Assembly: GCA_910579965.1 (NCBI GenBank)
Contig: CAJTWF010000009.1
Span: forward strand, 5,183-69,182
Direction of reading: 5' to 3'
DNA from: an uncultured Oscillospiraceae bacterium
GTDB lineage: Bacteria > Bacillota > Clostridia > Oscillospirales > Oscillospiraceae
Length of the DNA stretch: 64,000 nucleotides
The notes beneath the pieces were generated by a model. That model saw only the letters and a program-made list of their open reading frames with translations, did no database searches and had not been told where the DNA came from. The position numbers and the translations under genes are program-made. Below, in pieces: positions 15,215 through 22,914 of the stretch. The first letter of the stretch is position 1; every line of letters begins with the position of its first letter.

Positions 15215-16183
15215 TTATTTTCGCTCGCGCAAGCGCTCGATTTTTTCCTGCAAATAGAGGAAGGAGCCCTCGTCGATTTCGTAGGCGCAGCGGATGAGCT
15301 TTCCCCTGCGGGCAAAGCGGCGCATCTGCTCCACGCCGTCCGGCTCCAGGTATTTTTCCAGGTCCTCCGGCGCCAAAACAGCGTCCTTTTCCGCCAAAAA
15401 GGCGGGCAGGTCCAGCTCCCGGGACACCACGGCGGGCGTCCGGACCGCCGCGTCCCCGGCGAAGGCGGCGCAGGCCTCAAAAAGCAAGTCCCCGAACCGC
15501 TGGCTGCACCCCAGCACGCCCACCCGCTCCCCGGGCTGGAGCCGGACGATCCCCGCCATGGCGGACAAGGAAAGCCGCAGCGCCACCCTTGCAATTTTGT
15601 CGCTCTGGGGCAGGAGATTTTTCAGCTGGCAGGCGTGCCCGCCGGTGGTGACGATGAGATCCGCCTCCTCGTCCAGGTTGTAGGGGTAGGCCTCCACGCT
15701 GGAGAGAAGGTAGGAGCAGATCTCCACGCCCTCCAGCTGCCGCAGCTGCCGGGCCATCTGGGAGAGGTTCTCGCTGCTGCTCTCGATGACCGCCACCCTG
15801 ACGTCCGGGGCGTTCACCGCCCGCTCCCGCAGCTTCAGCTCCAGAAAGATGCCGATCTCCTCCGTGGAGAAGCCCAGCTCCCCCATGCCGTCCAGCATCC
15901 GGTCAATGAGGTCCATGGCCTGCTCCTTCCGGCTGCCGGCGCTGGGGGGGCGGTAGCAGACGAAGGTGCCCCGGCCCTGGACCTTCTCCACCAGACCCAG
16001 CAGCTCCAGCTCGTCGTAGGCCCGCTTGATGGTGCCCCGGGCCAGACCCAGGTCCTCGGCCATGGCCAGCACCGTGGGCAGCTGCGCGCCGGCGGACAGA
16101 CGGCCGGCGCGGATGGCGGAGCGGATCTCGTCCACCAGCTGCCGGTAGACCGGCACGTCGGACTGTGCGTTGATATGAAACAT
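15215..16183 (-). CDS. GntR family transcriptional regulator of the methylaspartate cluster
   Basis: A 322-residue regulator. Residues 1-75 hold the GntR winged helix ('PVYRQLVDEIRSAIRAGRLSAGAQLPTVLAMAEDLGLARGTIKRAYDELELLGLVEKVQGRGTFV'). The remaining 240 residues form a large effector-type domain with segments such as 'ADLIVTTGGHACQLKNLLP' and 'RVGVLGCSQRFGDLLFEACAAF' that look like a ligand-binding alpha/beta fold. The ATG at 16183 has AAAGGAGG seven bases before it. It lies inside the cluster between the hydro-lyase and mutase genes and is the obvious candidate to control both promoters (15100-15128 and 20320-20348). The ligand, possibly glutamate or a pathway intermediate, is inference. 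Confidence 0.85.
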   Translation of the reverse strand: MFHINAQSDVPVYRQLVDEIRSAIRAGRLSAGAQLPTVLAMAEDLGLARGTIKRAYDELELLGLVEKVQGRGTFVCYRPPSAGSRKEQAMDLIDRMLDGMGELGFSTEEIGIFLELKLRERAVNAPDVRVAVIESSSENLSQMARQLRQLEGVEICSYLLSSVEAYPYNLDEEADLIVTTGGHACQLKNLLPQSDKIARVALRLSLSAMAGIVRLQPGERVGVLGCSQRFGDLLFEACAAFAGDAAVRTPAVVSRELDLPAFLAEKDAVLAPEDLEKYLEPDGVEQMRRFARRGKLIRCAYEIDEGSFLYLQEKIERLRERK

Positions 16184-16213
16184 CCGCCCGCCTCCTTTGG
16201 TCATTCAGTCATC

Positions 16214-16239
16214 ATTCTTTTTCTTGAAAGAAAAAGAAT
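16214..16239. repeat. AT-rich hairpin repeat shared with the glmE-mal gap
   Basis: A perfect 12-bp stem with a 2-nt loop (16214-16225/16228-16239) is followed by CAAAAAGAACTTTTAGAGG, nearly identical to the sequence after the hairpin at 11603-11630. It lies in the 80-bp gap between the hydro-lyase beta gene and gntR and could also slow or stop transcription. Confidence 0.6.
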
Positions 16240-16263
16240 CAAAAAGAACTTTTAGAGGATCAA

Positions 16264-16818
16264 TTACCTGGATTCCAGATACGCCTGACGGCCGGTCTCA
16301 TAGAGGTTATTGCCCTGGCTGTCGATGACCACAATCACCGGGAAGTCCTCCACCTCCAGGCGGCGGATGGCCTCCGCCCCCAGATCCTCATAGGCCACAA
16401 TCTCCGCCTTCTTCACGCACTGGCTCAGAAGGGCCCCGCAGCCGCCGATGGCCCCGAAGTACACCGCGCCGTGCTCCTTCATGGCCGCGATCACCTCCGG
16501 GCCCCGCTTGCCCTTGCCGATCATACCCGTCTCCCCCAGGGAGATGAGCAGGGGGCTGTAGGCGTCCATGCGGTAGGAGGTGGTGGGGCCGGCGGAGCCG
16601 ATGGCCTCGCCGGGCCGGGCCGGGGTGGGTCCCACGTAGTAGATCACCGCGTCCTTCATGTCAACAGGCAGGGGCTTGCCCTGCTCCGCCAGCTCGCACA
16701 GCCGCTTGTGGGCCGCGTCCCGGGCCGTGTAGATCACGCCGGAGATGAGGCAGCTGTCCCCGGCCTTCAGCTGCCGGGCCTGCTCCCGGCTCAGGGGGGT
16801 CTTGATGGATACCGGCAT
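16264..16818 (-). CDS. Fe-S hydro-lyase beta subunit (probable mesaconase / fumarase class I C-terminal type)
   Basis: A 184-residue protein matching the C-terminal domain of class I fumarases and L-tartrate dehydratase beta chains: 'AGDSCLISGVIYTARDAAHKRL', 'YYVGPTPARPGEAIGSAGPTTSYRMD', 'MIGKGKRG' and 'AVYFGAIGGCGALLS'. It pairs with the alpha chain encoded one base upstream (stop and ATG are separated by a single T). Here, between citramalate-lyase-like and mutase genes, the likely reaction is hydration of mesaconate to (S)-citramalate. Fumarate hydration is possible as well, since such enzymes are often promiscuous. Confidence 0.88.
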   Translation of the reverse strand: MPVSIKTPLSREQARQLKAGDSCLISGVIYTARDAAHKRLCELAEQGKPLPVDMKDAVIYYVGPTPARPGEAIGSAGPTTSYRMDAYSPLLISLGETGMIGKGKRGPEVIAAMKEHGAVYFGAIGGCGALLSQCVKKAEIVAYEDLGAEAIRRLEVEDFPVIVVIDSQGNNLYETGRQAYLESR

Positions 16819-16819
16819 A

Positions 16820-17659
16820 TCAGAGCACCTCCGTCTTATGTCTGGTCACGTGGCAGTTGATGTTTACCGCCACCGGCAGGCCCGCGATGTGGGTGGGGCA
16901 CTGCTCAATATTCACCGCCAGGGCCGTGGTCCGGCCGCCGAAGCCCTGGGGTCCGATGCCCAGGGCGTTGATCTCCTCCAGCAGCTCCGCCTCCAGCTGG
17001 GCGTAGTAGGGCACGGCATTCCGCTGGTCCACCGGGCGCATCAGCGCCCGCTTGGCCAGATACGCCGCCTTGTCGAAGGTGCCGCCGATGCCCACGCCCA
17101 CCACGATGGGCGGGCAGGGGTTGGGGCCCGCGTCCTCCACCACCTTGCGCACAAAGTCCTTCACCCCCTGCACGCCGTCGGAGGGCCGCAGCATCCTGAT
17201 CTGGCTCATGTTCTCGCTGCCAAAGCCCTTGGGGGCCACGGTGATCTCCACCTCCTGGCCGGGAACCAGGTCAATGTAGAGCATGGCCGGGGTGTTGTCC
17301 CCGGTGTTGACCCGGTCCAGGGGGTCCCGGACCACGCTCTTGCGGAGAAAGCCCTGGGCGTAGCCCTGGCGGACGCCCTCATCCACGGCGGCGCGGAGGT
17401 CCCCGCTGATGTGCACGTCCTGGCCGATCTTCAGGAACACGCAGGCCATGCCCGTGTCCTGGCAGATGGGCCGGTCATTGTCCCCGGCGATCTGGTAGTT
17501 CTCCACAATCCGGTCCAGAATCTCCCTGGCCGGGGCCCAGTCCTCCCGGGACCGGCAGGCCTCGATCTGGTTTTTCATGTCCTGGGGCAGCTGGCGGTTG
17601 GCCTGGATGCACAGCCTGCTCACCACCTGGGTAATCTGCCCTGCGTCGATTTCCCTCAT
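16820..17659 (-). CDS. Fe-S hydro-lyase alpha subunit (probable mesaconase / fumarate hydratase)
   Basis: A 279-residue catalytic subunit of two-subunit class I hydro-lyases, which use a [4Fe-4S] cluster. Conserved parts include 'DNDRPICQDTGMACVFLKIGQDVHI', 'RKSVVRDPLDRVNTGDNTPAMLYID' and 'CPPIVVGVGIGGTFDKAAYLAKRAL'. Candidate cluster cysteines are in 'ICQDTG', 'NPCPP' and 'EQCPTH'. In the methylaspartate pathway this step adds water to mesaconate to give citramalate, and the operon context favours that reading over a citric-acid-cycle fumarase. The gap of 50 bases after citF has no clear terminator, so co-transcription with citDEF is likely. Confidence 0.9.
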   Translation of the reverse strand: MREIDAGQITQVVSRLCIQANRQLPQDMKNQIEACRSREDWAPAREILDRIVENYQIAGDNDRPICQDTGMACVFLKIGQDVHISGDLRAAVDEGVRQGYAQGFLRKSVVRDPLDRVNTGDNTPAMLYIDLVPGQEVEITVAPKGFGSENMSQIRMLRPSDGVQGVKDFVRKVVEDAGPNPCPPIVVGVGIGGTFDKAAYLAKRALMRPVDQRNAVPYYAQLEAELLEEINALGIGPQGFGGRTTALAVNIEQCPTHIAGLPVAVNINCHVTRHKTEVL

Positions 17660-17709
17660 TGCGCTACTCCTTCATTATTTTTAGTAATTTTTCTGGTAAT
17701 GCTGCCGCC

Positions 17710-19122
17710 CTACAGCTCCGGCACGGCGCAGATCCGGTCCAGCACCCCGCCGTCCCGGCTGATGACCTCCGCCACCACCCGATCCCCCTTGGGCAGAGCC
17801 TTGGGCGTGCCCGTGATGGCCTCCGCCTTTGCCTTGAGTTCATGGATGTCCAGAACCGGCAGGCCCGCGTCCCTCAGCCGCTGGGCCAGGGCCCCGTTTT
17901 TTGGGTTCACGGCGATGCCGCCCTGGGTCACCAGCACGTCGATGTCCCGGCCCGGCGTGGACACGCAGGTCACCCGGTCCGTGACAATGGGCAGGCGGGC
18001 CCGGAACATAGGGGCGATAATCATAGCCAGCTTGGCCCCCGCCGCCGTGTCGCTGTGGCCGCCGGAGCCGCCCATGATATAGCCGTTGGAGTCGGTGTGG
18101 ACGTTGACGTTGAAGTCCGTGTCAATTTCCGTGGCCCCCAGGATCACCACGTCCAGGCTGTCCACCACCGCGCTGCGCATGGTGGGGCTGGCGTAGTGGA
18201 GGGCGGAGATCTCCTGGTGCCGGGGATCGGTGCGCAGGGACTCCACCGCCTGGAGGTCAAAGCACTGCACGTCCAGCAGGGACTGGAAGCACCCGGCCCG
18301 GAGCATGTCCACCATATATCCGGTGATGCCCCCCAGGCCGAAGCTGCCCTTCACGCCCTTGGAGAGCATGATGTCCTTGAGGAAGCTGGCCGCCGCCAGG
18401 GACGCGCCGCCGGCCCCGGTCTGGAAGGAGAAGCCCTCCTCCAGGAGCCCCGAGTGCTCGATGACCCTGGCCGCATAGGAGGCCATCACCAGCCCCACCG
18501 GGTCCCGGGTGATGCGGGTGGTGCCGGAGACGATGCCCGCCGGGTTGCCGATGGCCTCCACCTCCACCACATAGTCCACATAGATCTCGGGAATGGACCA
18601 GTCCAGCAGGGGGTAGGGGACCAGGCCGTCGGTGATGACCACCACCTTTTTGGCGTACATGGCGTCCGCCGCCGCGTAGCCCAGGCTGCCGCAGGCGGAC
18701 TTGCCGTACTTGCCGGAGCAGTTGCCCATGGGGTCCGCGCTGGGGGCGGCGATGAAGGCCACGTCCACCGGCGTGCGGCCGCTGGCGATGTCGCTGGGCC
18801 GGCCGCCGTGGGTGCGGAACTCCACCGGCCTCTCCAGCAGCCCCCGGGAGATCTCCCGGCCCAGGCCGGCGGCCATGTAGTCGGTGAGAACCCCGGTGAC
18901 CACGTGATTGCGGATGTGGTCCGCCAGGGGCTGGTGGGCGTCAAAGAGGGAGCTGGCGTTCACCGTCAGGTCCCGGATGCCCAGATCCGCGATCTGCTCC
19001 ATGACCATGTTGAGCACATAGTCGCCGTTTCGCAGGTGGTGGTGGAAGGACACGGTCATGCCGTCTCTCAGGCCGGTCAGCGCAATGGCCTCCCGGATGG
19101 ACTTTACCACTTTCGTGCTCAC
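17710..19122 (-). CDS. citF: Citrate/citramalate lyase alpha subunit (CoA-transferase)
   Basis: A 470-residue subunit that transfers the acyl carrier protein from acetyl-ACP to the substrate acid. It matches CitF throughout: 'REAIALTGLRDGMTVSFHHHLRNGDYVLNMVMEQIADLGI', 'EGFSFQTGAGGASLAAASFLKD', 'GSFGLGGITGYMVDMLRAGCFQSLLDVQCFD', 'SGGHSDTAAGAKLAMIIAP'. It is about 40 residues shorter at the N-terminus than enterobacterial CitF, lacking the leader before the 'LREAI' segment. ATGA overlaps citE. In this cluster the substrate is most likely (S)-citramalate, split to acetate and pyruvate, rather than citrate. Confidence 0.93.
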   Translation of the reverse strand: MSTKVVKSIREAIALTGLRDGMTVSFHHHLRNGDYVLNMVMEQIADLGIRDLTVNASSLFDAHQPLADHIRNHVVTGVLTDYMAAGLGREISRGLLERPVEFRTHGGRPSDIASGRTPVDVAFIAAPSADPMGNCSGKYGKSACGSLGYAAADAMYAKKVVVITDGLVPYPLLDWSIPEIYVDYVVEVEAIGNPAGIVSGTTRITRDPVGLVMASYAARVIEHSGLLEEGFSFQTGAGGASLAAASFLKDIMLSKGVKGSFGLGGITGYMVDMLRAGCFQSLLDVQCFDLQAVESLRTDPRHQEISALHYASPTMRSAVVDSLDVVILGATEIDTDFNVNVHTDSNGYIMGGSGGHSDTAAGAKLAMIIAPMFRARLPIVTDRVTCVSTPGRDIDVLVTQGGIAVNPKNGALAQRLRDAGLPVLDIHELKAKAEAITGTPKALPKGDRVVAEVISRDGGVLDRICAVPEL

Positions 19123-20000
19123 TGCGCGTCCTCCCTTCCCAGGCCCAGCTCACGGGCCGCCGCGATGGTCTGCTGCGCCCGGTTCACAATGGGCGCGTCA
19201 ATCATCTTGCCCCGCAGGGCGATGGCCCCCCGGCCCTGCTCCTTGGCCAGCCGGATGGCGTCCATGACCTCATAGGCGTAGTCGATCTCCTTCATGGTGG
19301 GGCTGAACACCTGGTTGATGGCCTCCACGTGGCGGGGGGAGATGGAGGCCTTGCCGGTGAAGCCCAGGGCCTTGGCATAGGCCGCGTCGGTGCGGATGCC
19401 GGCGTCGTCGTTCACGTCGGTGAAGGGGGTGTCGTACACGTCCACCCCGGCGGCCCGGGCCGCCGTCACCAGACGGGTGCGGGCGTACTCGATCTCCCGC
19501 CCCTCCTTGGTCCGCTGGCAGCGGAGATCCGCCGTCAGGTCCTCCGCCCCCAGGAAGAGGGCCGCCACCCGGGGGCTGGCCGAGGCGATGGCAAAGGCGT
19601 TCTCCAGCCCCAGGGCCGTCTCGATGAGGGGCATGAGCCGGACCGTGTTGGGGGCCATGCCCAGCCGCTCCTCTGTCCGGGTGATGTACTCGTCCGCCGT
19701 GAGGATGTCCTGGGCGGAGCCGGACTTGGGCAGCAGGATCAGATCCGGCCCCTGGGGCAGGATGGCGTCGATATCCGCCTGCCAGAAGCCGGTGTCAATG
19801 GAGTTGATGCGCACGATGATCTCGCAGCCCCGGAAGTCCATGTCCCGGATGGCGCTGCGCACCAGCAGACGGGCCGCGTCCTTCTCCGAGGGGGCCACCG
19901 CGTCCTCCAGATCCAGGATCAGGGCGTCCGCGCCCAGGTAGGGCCCGTTGACCAGCATGTTGGGCGTGTTGCCCGGCAGAAACAGCATGGACCGGCGCAT
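19119..20000 (-). CDS. citE: Citrate/citramalate lyase beta subunit
   Basis: A 293-residue TIM-barrel lyase of the CitE/malyl-CoA lyase family, which cleaves the acyl-ACP thioester. 'RRSMLFLPGNTPNMLVNGPYLGADALILDLEDAVAPSEKDAAR' opens the protein, followed by the substrate Arg and metal-binding acidic residues in 'IIVRINSIDT', 'LLPKSGSAQDI', 'LMPLIETALGLENAFAIA' and 'LFLGAEDLTADLR'. The ATG at 20000 shares one base with the citD stop (TGATG), and the 3' end overlaps citF by four bases, so citDEF are tightly coupled. Expected products here are pyruvate plus acetyl-ACP from citramalyl-ACP. Confidence 0.93.
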   Translation of the reverse strand: MRRSMLFLPGNTPNMLVNGPYLGADALILDLEDAVAPSEKDAARLLVRSAIRDMDFRGCEIIVRINSIDTGFWQADIDAILPQGPDLILLPKSGSAQDILTADEYITRTEERLGMAPNTVRLMPLIETALGLENAFAIASASPRVAALFLGAEDLTADLRCQRTKEGREIEYARTRLVTAARAAGVDVYDTPFTDVNDDAGIRTDAAYAKALGFTGKASISPRHVEAINQVFSPTMKEIDYAYEVMDAIRLAKEQGRGAIALRGKMIDAPIVNRAQQTIAAARELGLGREDAQ

Positions 20001-20272
20001 CAGCTCTCCCCCCTTCCCCGTAAAACCGCGGTCTCCACCCGGGCCCGGATGACGCACTCCAGCGCCCCCCGGTCCGACACCGTGAGCCTGGCCCGCTCCA
20101 CGCCGCACGCCGCCAGGGTGGCGCGCACCGCGCTCTCAATGGCGCCGCCGAACTGCCCCTTCACCACGCTCTCCAGCTGGATCTCCACGCCCTGCTCCCA
20201 GGGCTCGATCTCCACGTACACGTCGCTGGACTCCAGCGTGCCCGCCGACGCAACGCGAACAATTTCTGCCAT
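20000..20272 (-). CDS. citD: Citrate/citramalate lyase acyl carrier protein (gamma subunit)
   Basis: A 90-residue carrier protein. 'SAGTLESSDVYVEIEP' matches the CitD site where a serine (Ser15 by alignment with Escherichia coli Ser14) receives the phosphoribosyl-dephospho-CoA prosthetic group. The C-terminal 'DRGALECVIRARVETA' is also typical. The ATG at 20272 follows AAGGAGG. It is the first gene of the cluster, 50 bases from a good promoter. The enzymes that make and acetylate the prosthetic group (CitX, CitG, CitC) are not encoded in this window and must lie elsewhere if the lyase is active. Confidence 0.93.
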   Translation of the reverse strand: MAEIVRVASAGTLESSDVYVEIEPWEQGVEIQLESVVKGQFGGAIESAVRATLAACGVERARLTVSDRGALECVIRARVETAVLRGRGES

Positions 20273-20319
20273 TGCCGTACCTCCTTCAAGCTCAAAATGA
20301 TCTATATCAATGTGGCTGT

Positions 20320-20348
20320 ATTATATAATAAAACCCGGAGAAATGCAA
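20320..20348 (-). promoter_or_regulatory. Promoter of the citDEF-mesaconase-gntR genes
   Basis: On the minus strand TTGCAT (20348-20343), 17 nt and a perfect TATAAT (20325-20320) lie 48 bases before citD. Just downstream the transcript strand reads ACATTGATATAG, which resembles ACATTGAACTATAT on the opposite strand at the glmS promoter and may be a shared regulator site. Confidence 0.7.
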
Positions 20349-20439
20349 TCCATTTTTTCTCTGTGGGCCTTTTCAGCAGGGAAAAAGTGTGCTACAATGG
20401 AGGACACACACCCGCGCCAACTTTGAAAGGAGAAAGAAC

Positions 20440-21375
20440 ATGTTTGACCGCCAAGCAAGCCACATCATCAGCACCTACTTTGCCCCCCGCGGCCACAAGC
20501 GCATGTATCAGCTGGGGATGCAGCTGGTGCAGCTCTATCTCTCCCCCTTTGACAAGCTCATCGGCATCATCGGAGAGGCGGGCTCCGGCAAGAGCGCTCT
20601 CATCCGGGGCATGTTCCCGGGCCTGGATCTGACCAACGACGACGACGGCGTGTACGTCCGGCCCCTGCCCCTTCTGGACCTGGACGACGAGCGCAGCTTC
20701 TTCTCCCCCCACACCTACCACCTGGACATCCGCTTTGAGAACGGCTTCACCCAGATGAGCGTCCTGGCCGACGCCATCACCCAGGCCCTCCACAAGGGCA
20801 AGCGGGTGATTGTGGAGCACTTCGATCTGGTCTACCCCCTGCTCCAGGTGAAGGCGGACCTGCTCATCGGCGTGGGGGAGGAGGTGGTCATCACCCGGCC
20901 CAACATCTTCGGCCCCAAGCCCCGGGAGATCTACGACATTGTCTATAAGTCCCTGCCCTTCCGGCTCATGTCCCACACGGCGGAGGACCTGTGCGAGTTC
21001 TGCATGCCCCCGGAGGAGCTGGAGCGGTGCGGCCACGACGACGTCCGCCACGGCTTCGTCATCACCTTCCCCGACGACCGCAAGCCCAGCTTTGACATCG
21101 AGGAGCTGGAGAAGAAGGTCTATGACCTGATTGACCAGAACCTGCCTGTGACGTACTTAGACGAAAAGCACGTGTCCATCGGCGGAAACGTCCACCCCTG
21201 CACCGGCCCCCGGATCCACGTGACCAATACCAGCCAGATTAAGGATTTCCACCTTCTCTACCACTTCATCCACGATCCGTTCAACAGGCGCTACCTCCTG
21301 GTGGGGTGCGTGGGCAAGGAGAACCTGGAGCGCCTGAAGAGGCTGGAGCAGAAAATTGAGGCCCAGATGATGTAG
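20440..21375 (+). CDS. P-loop protein of unknown function (possible tRNA-synthetase-additional-domain family)
   Basis: A 311-residue protein. A Walker A motif, GEAGSGKSALI, lies near residues 46-56. A Walker-B-like 'KRVIVEHFDLVYPLL' and a Cys/His-rich central part ('MSHTAEDLCEFCMPPEELERCGHDDVRHGF') follow, and the C-terminal half carries 'HVSIGGNVHPCTGPRIHVTNTSQIKDF'. It resembles clostridial proteins that databases label as having an alanine-tRNA-synthetase second additional domain, but I cannot confirm that by search. The ATG at 20440 follows AAAGGAG. A weak promoter (TTTTCA 20370-20375, TACAAT 20393-20398) faces away from citD across a 167-bp divergent gap. Role unknown. Confidence 0.7.
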   Translation: MFDRQASHIISTYFAPRGHKRMYQLGMQLVQLYLSPFDKLIGIIGEAGSGKSALIRGMFPGLDLTNDDDGVYVRPLPLLDLDDERSFFSPHTYHLDIRFENGFTQMSVLADAITQALHKGKRVIVEHFDLVYPLLQVKADLLIGVGEEVVITRPNIFGPKPREIYDIVYKSLPFRLMSHTAEDLCEFCMPPEELERCGHDDVRHGFVITFPDDRKPSFDIEELEKKVYDLIDQNLPVTYLDEKHVSIGGNVHPCTGPRIHVTNTSQIKDFHLLYHFIHDPFNRRYLLVGCVGKENLERLKRLEQKIEAQMM

Positions 21376-21425
21376 CCGGGCGGCAGGAGACCGCCGGGGC
21401 CGGGATAGAAAGAAGCCGAAAAGAT

Positions 21426-22772
21426 ATGAAACGACAGAAAAAAGCGAAGCTGTCCAACGTGCAGATCATTGCCCTGGGCTTCTTCATCATGATCCTGCTG
21501 GGCACGGGGCTGCTGATGCTGCCCATCGCCAGCGTGGAGCCCGGCGGCGCGTCCTTTGGCGACGCGCTGTTCACCGCCACCTCCGCCTCCTGCGTCACCG
21601 GCCTGGTGCAGCAGGACACGGGGACCTACTGGACCACCTTCGGGCAGATGGTCATCATTGTCCTCATCCAGATCGGCGGCCTTGGGTTCATGACCATCGC
21701 CACCCTCTTTCTCCTGCTGCTGCGCCGGCGGATGGGCCTGCGCCAGCGGGAGGTGGTGGTGGAGGGCATCAGCTACAACCAGCTGGGCGGCTTCGCCCCC
21801 TTTATCCGCCGGGTCTTTTTGGGCACGCTGCTGATCGAGGGGCTGGGGGCTGTGCTGCTGAGCGTCCGGTTTGCGGGGGAGATGGGCCTGGGCCGCGGGA
21901 TCTACTACGGCGTGTGGCACAGCGTCTCCGCCTTCTGCAACGCGGGCTTTGACCTGATGGGGCCCTACAGCGGCCCCTATTCCTCCTTCACCGTCTACGC
22001 CGGGGACCCCCTGGTGAGCCTGACCATCTGCGCGCTGATCCTGGTGGGAGGGCTGGGCTTTCTGGTGTGGGACGATCTGGTGCGCAATAAGCTCCGCTGG
22101 CGGCGTTACCGGCTTCAGACCAAGGTGGTGCTCACGGTGACGGCGGCGCTGACCCTGGGGGGCGGGGCTCTCTTCTTCCTGCTGGAGCGGGAGAACCTGG
22201 GCGCGGGGCGGCCCCTGGGGGAGCAGATTCTCTCCGCCCTATTTGACGCGGTCACCCCCCGCACCGCCGGGTTCAACTCCACGGACACCGCCGCCCTCAG
22301 CCCGGGCAGCCTCCTGCTGACCATCATCTTCATGTTCATCGGCGGCAGCCCCGGCTCCACGGCCGGCGGCGTCAAGACCACCACGGTGTTTGTGGTCCTC
22401 CTCCACGCCCTGTCCGGCGTGCGCCGGGAGCGGAGCGCCAACGCCTTTGGCCGCAGCATCGGGGACGGCGCGCTGAAGAAGGCCACCTCCGTACTCTACA
22501 CCAACCTGCTCCTGGCCCTGGCCGGGGCCCTGCTGATCAGCGCGGTCCAGGCCATGCCCCTGACGGACGTGCTCTTTGAGACCTTCTCCGCCATCGGCAC
22601 CGCCGGCATGACCACCGGGATCACCCGGGACCTGCTGCCCCTGAGCCAGGCGGTGATTATCTTCCTCATGTACTGCGGCCGTGTGGGCAGCATCTCCTTC
22701 GCCGTGGCCCTGCTGGAGAAGCGGGCCCTGCCGCCCGTCACCCTGCCCCAGGAGGAGATCACCATCGGGTGA
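21426..22772 (+). CDS. ktrB: Potassium uptake channel subunit KtrB (Trk/Ktr family)
   Basis: A 448-residue membrane protein of the KtrB/TrkH superfamily that conducts K+ (often Na+-coupled) across the cytoplasmic membrane. All four pore-loop motifs can be read: 'TATSASCVTGL', 'SVSAFCNAGFDL', 'AVTPRTAGFNS' and 'SAIGTAGMTTG', each with the filter glycine. The glycine-rich gate region 'FIGGSPGSTAGGVKTTT' is also present. No regulatory subunit gene adjoins it. The likely KtrA partner is encoded at 43703-44350. The ATG lies 51 bases after the P-loop gene on the same strand, so the two may share a transcript. Confidence 0.93.
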   Translation: MKRQKKAKLSNVQIIALGFFIMILLGTGLLMLPIASVEPGGASFGDALFTATSASCVTGLVQQDTGTYWTTFGQMVIIVLIQIGGLGFMTIATLFLLLLRRRMGLRQREVVVEGISYNQLGGFAPFIRRVFLGTLLIEGLGAVLLSVRFAGEMGLGRGIYYGVWHSVSAFCNAGFDLMGPYSGPYSSFTVYAGDPLVSLTICALILVGGLGFLVWDDLVRNKLRWRRYRLQTKVVLTVTAALTLGGGALFFLLERENLGAGRPLGEQILSALFDAVTPRTAGFNSTDTAALSPGSLLLTIIFMFIGGSPGSTAGGVKTTTVFVVLLHALSGVRRERSANAFGRSIGDGALKKATSVLYTNLLLALAGALLISAVQAMPLTDVLFETFSAIGTAGMTTGITRDLLPLSQAVIIFLMYCGRVGSISFAVALLEKRALPPVTLPQEEITIG

Positions 22773-22835
22773 ATCGTCCCTGCGGCAGACAGCGCTTTTG
22801 AAAAATGGATTTCCCTGCCATTGACAAAACTGCTC

Positions 22836-22866
22836 TTGACTTGGACGCCACTCCAGGGGGTATAAT
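22836..22866 (+). promoter_or_regulatory. Promoter of the DUF362 gene
   Basis: TTGACT (22836-22841), a longish 19-nt spacer and a perfect TATAAT (22861-22866) lie 49 bases before the start codon. A second TTGACA at 22821 is too far away to pair with this -10. Confidence 0.6.
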
Positions 22867-22914
22867 GAGGCCGTCTGGCCATACGTCTGCAAATCTATTA
22901 TAAGGAGAACAACC

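Noticed and set aside
17710..20272. Citrate fermentation operon
   Set aside because: citC, citX, citG and a citrate transporter are missing, and the genes sit with mesaconate-forming enzymes. Citramalate lyase fits better, though citrate activity is not excluded.
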